From Rhinopithecus roxellana (taxonomy: Eukaryota > Chordata > Mammalia > Primates > Cercopithecidae): a DNA stretch of 64,000 nt. Within the stretch, counting starts at the first letter, position 1, and each line of letters begins with the position of its first letter. Positions 57,481 to 64,000 of the stretch are shown here, one piece after another. Made by a program: the position numbers and the translations under genes. Location of the stretch: positions 38,529,156 to 38,593,155 of the forward strand of contig NC_044568.1 in assembly GCF_007565055.1 (NCBI RefSeq). Direction: 5' to 3'. A model generated the notes under the pieces. It had not been told where the DNA came from. It did no database searches and saw nothing but the letters and a program-made list of their open reading frames with translations.

Positions 57481-58368
57481 AGGGAAAAGCCTGTTCTTTA
57501 TGCAAAAAAGAAAAATATGTATCACCTGCCAATTAAATGGAACATTCAGTTTTGCAGAAACATATTTTCTGCACAATGCTTATGGCTACAATATGCTTTG
57601 AGAAGTTTTGGAGAGCTGTAATCAATAAAGGCTCGAAAGGGAGGTGTTTCTGCTTAAACCAAAGTAACATTTTCTAGTTGATCTGTCCAGCAAGGAGAAG
57701 GCATCTTCTAGACATTTCAGACATGGATGATATTCAAGAAAAGGTGGATCAACAACATGTCAGATATTTGTACCTAGGAAGAACTGAATAACCTAGGAAT
57801 CCATCCAAATCTGAAAACCTGCTATATTTTCATTTTCAAAGGTAACTTTTTGTGAGAGAAAGAGAGAGATTGATTCTTAATATATTGTGTTTATTTTAAA
57901 TATAAATTTTTTTCCATAGTTTAAGTTTTTAATAATCTCCACAACTCAAAGTATGTGGGAGGCCAGCTGAAGTAGAGAATTTCTAGAAATAGGCATCTGA
58001 TGCTGCAACCCACTGTGAACAACTTTGAAAGTGGTACATTTAGAACTTTAGAAGCATGTTGCCATATTCCATCATTAAAAGAACAGCACAGACCTGGTGA
58101 TAGAGAGAAAAATTATTTTTTGGATGTTAGTAATGCACAACAGGCTTTAATATGATTTATTTGAGCTCAAATTGTTCTAAAATATAGTGAAACCAATGGC
58201 AAGTGATACTTCTTCATAATATTTAGTCATTTTATGTAGCATAAAATATATATTAGATGCCATAAATGACAATTTTTTGGTAATTATACAGAAAATACTG
58301 AAAGATTATACAATTACATTTTAATCATTAAAAACGATTTCAGGATGTTAACTCCTAAACAGGGAAAC
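57481..58368. other. Unassigned DNA
   Basis: No gene or repeat recognised; short GA run at 57855-57868. Confidence 0.5.
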
Positions 58369-58373
58369 AACAT
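58369..58373 (+). repeat. Target-site duplication, left copy (AACAT)
   Basis: Matches 58777-58781 exactly, on either side of the MST LTR. Confidence 0.9.
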
Positions 58374-58776
58374 TGCTATACTTTGGAAGTTTGTCTCCCC
58401 AAAACTTTGTTAAACTTTGATCTCAACGTTGGAAGTTGGAGCCTAAAGGGAGGTTTGGGTCATGGGGGTAGACCCCTCATGAATAAATTAATGCCCTCCC
58501 TGGGATAGAGGTGAGTGAGTTCTCACTCTGTGAATTCCTATAGGAGCTGATTGTTGAAAGGAGTCTAGTATCTCCCCCTTCTCTCTCCTCCCTCATCTCT
58601 TGCCGTGTGATCTCAGCTGCCAGGAGTGGAAGATCCCCGAAGCTCTCACCAGAAGCAGATGCTGGTACCATGCTTCTTGTACAGCCTGTAGAACCATGAG
58701 CCAAATAAACCTCTTTTCTCTATAAATTACCTGGCCTCAGACATTTACTTATAGCAACCTTAAATTGACTAAGACA
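58374..58776 (+). mobile_element. Solo MST LTR (ERVL-MaLR) with perfect target duplication
   Basis: 403 bp from 'tgctatactttggaagtttg' to 'ttgactaagaca'. Contains 'gtttgggtcatgggggtaga', 'tgagtgagttctcactctgt', 'ctcaccagaagcagatgctg', 'catgcttcttgtacagcctg' and 'agccaaataaacctcttttc', the last with the poly(A) signal. Flanked by 'aacat' at 58369-58373 and 58777-58781, the 5-bp duplication of this family. No internal region, hence a solo LTR from LTR-LTR recombination. The 75-codon minus frame inside is chance. Confidence 0.95.
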
Positions 58777-58781
58777 AACAT
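58777..58781 (+). repeat. Target-site duplication, right copy (AACAT)
   Basis: Matches 58369-58373 exactly. Confidence 0.9.
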
Positions 58782-58869
58782 TTTTAAAATTGTATTTTTC
58801 TATGTAAACATTGAAGTAAACAAATAATCAGTGTCATAGGAGTAGATGGGAGTCCACTCTGTGTCTCAT

Positions 58870-59005
58870 TCCACTTAAGTACTGTTGGACAAACTGAAGA
58901 CCAGAAAGGAAATATGATTTTTCTAAGGCCATGCAAGAACTTGACCTGATGGTGATGCCAGAACAGAAAGACTAAAATTCCTAGTCTATACTGTCATCAA
59001 AACCT
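58870..59005 (+). repeat. MIR SINE fragment
   Basis: 'aaactgaagaccagaaagga', 'tttctaaggccatgcaagaa', 'tggtgatgccagaacagaaa' fit MIR order. Confidence 0.6.
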
Positions 59006-59375
59006 TAACAACAATTACTGGATAGAGAGACTCAGACCACACTCAATCTACAGTAGTAATGTTTCTTTACATTGGTTTTTCTTGATTGATAGAATATGGA
59101 ATAAATGCTATGCAGTAATAAAAATATACCATAACACCTCATTAATTCAAGAACTATGTCAAGCACCAAATGCATGCAAAACAATTTTCAAGGTGACTTG
59201 AAAGTTAACAGGATAATTGATAATATATTTCTTTGTTTTAGCATATAAGAATCTCACATTAATCAAAAGTACATATTATCAACTACTAATGAAATAGTAG
59301 TAGTGGTTTCACTACTTATGATAAATTTAGGCAAATAAAATGTTAGTTGATGTGTTGAAAATCTTAACAAAGATT
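59006..59375. other. Unassigned AT-rich DNA
   Basis: No gene or repeat recognised. Confidence 0.5.
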
Positions 59376-59379
59376 CACA

Positions 59380-59820
59380 ATTTTTGACCCGGTATCAATT
59401 TCAGGGAATGTCCTATTAAAGGGAACAAGCTCTGTAGATGAAGATTTCCACCATGCCATTACTTATAATAGTGAAAAAGCAAAATTATCTTTTCTGTTTA
59501 AAAGAAGTTAATAGATAAGTTAATTATGACTCATCTGATATATGTAACAGAATACAATATTAAAAAATAATCTTTAGAAACAGTTTAATAATATGAAACA
59601 TTCTTATATAAAAATTTAACTTTAAACAAGCTAAAAATAATACATTTAAATATCATATAAAACATTATCTAGAAAAGAATTGTACAGAAAATATATGAAT
59701 AATGAGAACCTCAATGGTATAATTATATTTGCTGTGTTTTCAACCTTTATCTGTTACTAAACATTTCTAAAAATTCTAAAATGACAATTTTAAATAAAAC
59801 AGGGAAAATGTGTTTAGATT
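59380..59820 (+). mobile_element. L1M 3' end, diverged
   Basis: 'ccattacttataatagtgaa', 'aacagaatacaatattaaaa', 'tttgctgtgttttcaacctt' and 'aatgacaattttaaataaaa' are in the order of an old L1 3' end. Weakly conserved. Confidence 0.5.
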
Positions 59821-60520
59821 ATAAATAAGTATCTGTAAATATACATATACTCATATGTATGTACACAAACACACACACGCAAACACATACACACTGACCT
59901 TTCCTCATAGTGAAACAGGTTTTGATGGACCAATTTTAATGCATAAGGAGTTGGTAATGATTCCGTCAGGTGTGTACCTACAGTTAGTGTTTTTTTGCAT
60001 TAAGGTGATGTGGAGAGTTTGTTTTCCTAAACATTTAGAAAATTATCCCAGATATGTAAGGAAAAGCCACTTAAAACTAGACACTGAATCATCAAAATGT
60101 GTTTCTCAACTTTATATGAAGGTTGAATTAGTGAGAAGTCATACAGTACTATGAAAGGTTATAAGCTCAGGAAGGAGTGGAAGATGATGGGATTGAAGCA
60201 TAGTCTTTTGTTATCAATCTGCAGCAATGTACTAATTGCCTTCAGATCAGCAAAGGTATGGCTTTGTAACATTTTAATTTATATTTTCATTTTGAGAACA
60301 TTACAGTTTCAATTCAATTATTTTTGGATGTGCATGATACTAAACCTCGTTTTGTTCAAGGTTTTCATTTTCCATATAGAAAATACATCTCAATTTTAAA
60401 ATTGTGATGAGTTAATAGCTATCCCTTAACAGCAGTAGTTATAAGGCCTACACCGTTTTAGCAAATCTATACTAACTACATATTTTTAGTACCTTGAGGA
60501 GATTGATAAGTGCAGTTATG
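59821..60520. other. Unassigned, with a short TA/CA repeat
   Basis: Simple repeat at 59838-59893. Frames of 99 and 82 codons (59855-60154, 60151-60399) lack recognisable domains; the first begins in the repeat. Confidence 0.45.
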
Positions 60521-60529
60521 CAAACATAA

Positions 60530-60640
60530 GTTTCAGAATGAGAACTAGACTTATATGTTTACATCTTAATGCCTAATCTTTATGCTATATGGCCTTTAGC
60601 CTGCTTTATTTCCTTGACTAAGAGGTAATAATTATACTCA
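60530..60640 (-). repeat. Possible MIR fragment, reverse
   Basis: 'tatgctatatggcctttagc', 'ctgctttatttccttgacta' and 'aagaggtaataattatactc' recall reversed MIR. Weak. Confidence 0.4.
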
Positions 60641-60683
60641 AGTAAGTTAACTGGCTCTACTAATCATAGTTAAAATTTCTCTC

Positions 60684-60974
60684 TCTCTCTTTTTTTTTTT
60701 TTTAAATGGAGTCTTGCTCTGCCACCCAGGCTGGAGAGCAGTGGCACAATCTCGACTCACTGCAACCTCTGCCTCGCCATTCTCCTGCCTCAACCTCCCA
60801 AGTAGCCTGAATTACAGGTATGTGCTACCATACCCGACAAATTTGTATATGTTCAGTAGAGATGAGGTTTCACTGTGTTAGCTAGACTGGTCTTGAACTC
60901 CTGACCTCAAATGATCTGCCCACCTCATCCTCCCAAAGTGCTGGAATTACAGGCATGAGTCACTACATCTGGCC
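60684..60974 (-). repeat. Alu SINE, reverse
   Basis: CT run, T-run, then 'ggagtcttgctctgccaccc', 'aggctggagagcagtggcac', 'ctcctgacctcaaatgatct' and 'gcatgagtcactacatctgg'. About 20 bp is missing after 'tctgcctcg'. Possible target duplication 'aaaatt' on both sides. Confidence 0.94.
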
Positions 60975-61685
60975 CAAAATTACATTCTTTTATGAAAGAA
61001 CAATCTATTGAAGAACAGCAAAGAAACAATTGGAGGACAAGTCATGAGGGGCTCTCTATGTGAGGCTAAGAATTTGGCCTTCCTCAATTCCCTTATCGTG
61101 TTATTCTATGGAACCCTCATATTTTATGAGACATTAATAGGTGCTGTTGCGTGAGGGAAAGGATGTTCTATACTCGAATGTACTTTTTAAATCTTGGGAA
61201 ATGAAACATCATGAAACAGCATTTTTTTACTGTCATCACAAAGCTTATATGTATTATGAATCAGCAAAGGAGAGGCAGGAATACCAAACACGGTGTTTCT
61301 CAAACCCTTTTGAGCCCACAAGAATTTCTTATTTTATTACTGATATTACTAGCATTTTTAGAACAGTTATTTATCTTTATTTAATAAGAGTTATTTTCAG
61401 AATACAGTGTGGGAAAGGCTCAATAGGTTGATATGCTCAAACTACATGGACTCAATCCTGTGTATTCCTCAGTTTACAAATATTTCCTACTGATTGACTT
61501 TACTTACAATGTACTTAGAAGCATTATGACTCTAAAATTCTGTATATCCCTGAGCTCTCCTCAGTTTAATCTTCCTACCCCAACCTGAGTTTACTGTCAC
61601 TCCCGGTTCTCAATTTTAATCATAAAATACAAATGAATGTTGAATTAAAATAATTCCAGAAACAGTCATCTGTTAAGAGAAAGGA
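60975..61685. other. Unassigned DNA
   Basis: No gene recognised. A 96-codon plus frame at 61141-61431 has no domain, signal peptide or splice context. Confidence 0.45.
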
Positions 61686-61689
61686 TCTG

Positions 61690-61955
61690 GTAAATTGACT
61701 GGCTGGCCCCTCTGGAGTCCAAATCTGATAGTTTTTCTGCAAATCCCTAGGTGACTGTATGTAAATTAAGCGGTCTTGAACAAGCCAAGTGTCTTAAAAC
61801 TGCATTTCAGTTTCTTCATCTTTCAGTGTAAGATAGTTGTATATGTTTTTAAGGTTTGTAAAAGAATGCATGAAATAAGGTGTAAAAAATGTCTATGCTA
61901 CTTCCTAGCACATAGTAGGCATTCAAAATTGATAGCTATAATAATGGCTTATGCA
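61690..61955 (-). repeat. MIR SINE, reverse
   Basis: 'tttcagtttcttcatctttc', 'aatgcatgaaataaggtgta', then 'cctagcacatagtaggcatt' and 'ttgatagctataataatggc' are in clear reverse-MIR order. Confidence 0.75.
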
Positions 61956-62685
61956 ATATTAAAACAACTAGTTGAAAAACCTTTCCATTTTCTATTTTTA
62001 ACAGGGCAAGTATTAATGTATGATTTGGGGAAGGGATGTGTGTCAAAAATACCTTCAATTTAAGTTTGGGAAAGTGTTCGAAATAGCAATGAACTTATGC
62101 ATGGCTGATGGGTAAAATTAGTTATGTCTGTGTAATTAGGTTGAGAAACCTAGTATCTATCAAAATATTTCCTCCCATCTCAGCAGAGCACACTGTTACT
62201 TTTTTGCAAGCATACACAGGATATCTGCCATGAAAATGAGCATATTTTCAGTATCTAAAAGACATAAGGCCAGTTAGAGAGTTAGAAAGGCAATCAACCT
62301 ACAGCCTTATAAAACAATTCTCGAAATGCTTGCCCTCCTTGATTTATTTTTGCTAAACTTTCATCACAATTTGAATGTGTGACTTAAATAAGTGAACTGA
62401 TTATAGTCATATGTTTGCGCACAATAGAAAGAATTTCTGTCTGAGAGAATTTTGCAAAAAAGGGTAAATGGTAGAAAGAAACTGAAACTAAGAAAGAGAT
62501 ACGAGAAGAGAAAGAGAGAGAATCATCCAGGCTAGAGACAGAGGTTAAAATGAGTCATGACATGGGATGAGTATTAGAAGTAGTTTGGGACACGCGTTTG
62601 TGAGCTGGATGAGAAAATTGACAAAGAGATGCAGCCGACACGAGCTTGAATGATAAATTCTGAGACCTGCGATTTGATGATCAAA
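61956..62685. other. Unassigned DNA
   Basis: No gene or repeat recognised. Confidence 0.5.
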
Positions 62686-62689
62686 AGGC

Positions 62690-63030
62690 AAAGTGTTTGT
62701 TCAGTACTCTGGATACCAGATAGTCTTTGGGTCTTTTCATTCATTCACATTCCTTTGTCTTTAATTATATATTTTCTTCTTAATATGACCATGGTGGTTT
62801 CTATTCTCCTTCCCTGCTCTAGATTTCTCCATAACACTTACAACAATATGGGACATTATTCTGTCTTTATTATTTTCATTGTCTATCTTCATCCCCACAG
62901 GAATGTAAGTTCCATGAAAATTGATTTTTGTATGTTATTTTTTTCACTGTTTTATCCTCAAAACCTGGAACAATATATGGCACATCTTAAGAACCTAATA
63001 AATAGTTGTTAAATCAATAAATGAAGTGCA
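62690..63030 (+). repeat. L2 LINE 3' end with tail
   Basis: 'tagatttctccataacactt', 'ccacaggaatgtaagttcca', 'ttttttcactgttttatcct', 'tggaacaatatatggcacat' and the final 'cctaataaatagttgttaaa' then 'tcaataaatgaa' follow the L2 3' end. The 120-codon plus frame at 62650-63012 is mostly this repeat and not a gene. Confidence 0.85.
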
Positions 63031-63520
63031 AAAAAAGAGAATAACGAGGATCTTAGTAGTATGCATAACAGGTAATGTATTTTACCAGTTGATTAACATT
63101 AGGTGAATTTTTTACTTCTGGTCACCTTAGTTGTGTTTTCTATAAAATCTGACTGATGCCATATGTTACACATGTTGTTACGAAGAAGGTAGTTCCACTT
63201 ACCAGCCAGTGTATGGTGTGTGTGTGTTTACATATTTTATACAAAGAGAAAATGGCAATAATGTTTTTCTAAATAAATAATTTTCTCTACCATAAGAACT
63301 TTTCGCAAAAAGATGAGGTCTACACAGAGTAAACTAATAGATGCACACCGAGACAGCAAGAAATATATGTGAAAATAAAGGAGAAAAGATGAACAGTTTT
63401 GACCATTCAGGGATTCCTTGGGTAAATAAATTTTGGGAAAAAACCTTTACGAGATTATTACGCCCAAAACACTGTCGCTCTCCCACATAATTCTCTCTGG
63501 GGAGCAAAAGATGGCCTCTT
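63031..63520. other. Unassigned DNA
   Basis: No gene recognised. 63340-63520 has mixed composition and could be an old LTR, but I could not assign it. A (TG)n of about 10 nt lies at 63217-63227. Confidence 0.45.
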
Positions 63521-63912
63521 TCTTCTCTCCCTCTCTCTCTCTCTGTGTATATATACACACACACGTATATGTACATATACATATACATATATATGTATAT
63601 AAATGTGTATATAGGTATATATATGTATATGCATATATACATATATACATGTATGTATATATGAATGTACGTGTATACATATATGTAGATATGTGTATGT
63701 GTGTATATATGTGTGTAGATATATGTATGTATGCACATACATATCTATATATGTGTATATATACATATACGCAGATATCTGTATGTATGTATACACATAC
63801 ACATATGTATGTGTGTATACATATATGTAGATATGTATGTATGCATATACATATCTACATATCTACATATATGTGTATATATATGTATATATACACACAC
63901 ACATATATATAG
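63521..63912. repeat. CT run plus about 370-bp TA/TG/CA microsatellite
   Basis: A short CT tract (about 63521-63544) leads into about 370 nt of mixed tatg, tata, tgtg and caca units with scattered tagata. The open frames of up to 159 codons on both strands are repeat readthrough (Tyr, Ile, His, Cys, Met). Confidence 0.97.
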
Positions 63913-64000
63913 TTAAAAAGTACCATATAACTAAGAATGCAACTCAAGATGAAATTGGTCTAAGTGTTTGTGTATGTGCATATGTTAATTTCTATTATTG

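Noticed and set aside
61141..61431. 96-codon plus-strand frame
   Set aside because: No domain, no promoter, no splice context; chance length in AT-rich DNA.
62650..63012. 120-codon plus-strand frame
   Set aside because: Mostly an L2 3' end, including its AATAAA-like tail; no domain or gene context.
63433..63912. Open frames of up to 159 codons on both strands
   Set aside because: Readthrough of a TA/TG/CA microsatellite, rich in Tyr, Ile, His and Cys, with no domain.
1..64000. CRISPR arrays, bacterial operons or defence systems
   Set aside because: The window is primate nuclear DNA full of Alu, L1, MIR and LTR elements. All tandem arrays are microsatellites without spacers.
1..64000. Pol III small RNA genes (tRNA, U6, 7SK, Y RNA, 5S)
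   Set aside because: No matching box A/B pairs or snRNA starts were seen outside the Alu and MIR elements.

Overview
This is a 64 kb stretch of AT-rich primate nuclear DNA with no recognisable host protein-coding gene. Every open frame I examined is a repeat-derived remnant, a microsatellite readthrough or a short chance frame. The youngest Alu (about 17388-17688, minus strand) carries bases typical of Old World monkey AluY (AluYRa-like) rather than human AluY. The source is therefore most likely a cercopithecid such as a macaque or baboon. I saw no tRNA, rRNA, snRNA, CRISPR array, operon or CpG island. I cannot tell whether the window is intergenic or lies inside a very large intron.

Layout. 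0-7.5 kb: mostly single-copy-looking DNA with MIR fossils, two Alus and a long purine tract grown from an Alu tail. 7.5-15 kb: a cluster of old L1M fragments in both orientations, one split by an Alu with a clear target-site duplication. 15-20.5 kb: MIR, the monkey-type AluY inserted into the T-run of a possible minus-strand retrocopy, and an older Alu. 20.5-22.5 kb: a Tigger fragment followed by an L1M 3' end. 22.5-29.4 kb: largely unrecognised, with an L2 and a half Alu. 29.4-34.6 kb: L1M, a solo THE1 LTR, an MLT-like LTR, L2 and MIR. 34.6-39.8 kb: an AluJ, a possible conserved homeodomain palindrome and a 217-bp tandem duplication. 39.8-43.3 kb: an L1PA-type element on the minus strand lacking its 3' end. 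43.3-51 kb: MIRs, an LTR-like block inside a MIR, a 300-nt pyrimidine tract and a GGA tract. 51.2-53.9 kb: a defective ERV-L provirus with an MLT2A-type 3' LTR, minus strand. 54.0-56.3 kb: an L1PA insertion with a 5' inversion (twin priming). 56.3-64 kb: L2 and MIR fossils, a solo MST LTR with a perfect 5-bp target duplication, L1M, an Alu and a 370-bp TA/TG/CA microsatellite.

The content records nested retrotransposition rather than cooperating genes. I found no convincing new biological system. The items most worth checking are the twin-primed L1 at the broken end of the ERV-L, the 3'-truncated L1, the 217-bp tandem duplication, the higher-order pyrimidine microsatellite, the candidate minus-strand poly(A) end at about 17.7 kb and the homeodomain-type palindrome at 35.58 kb.
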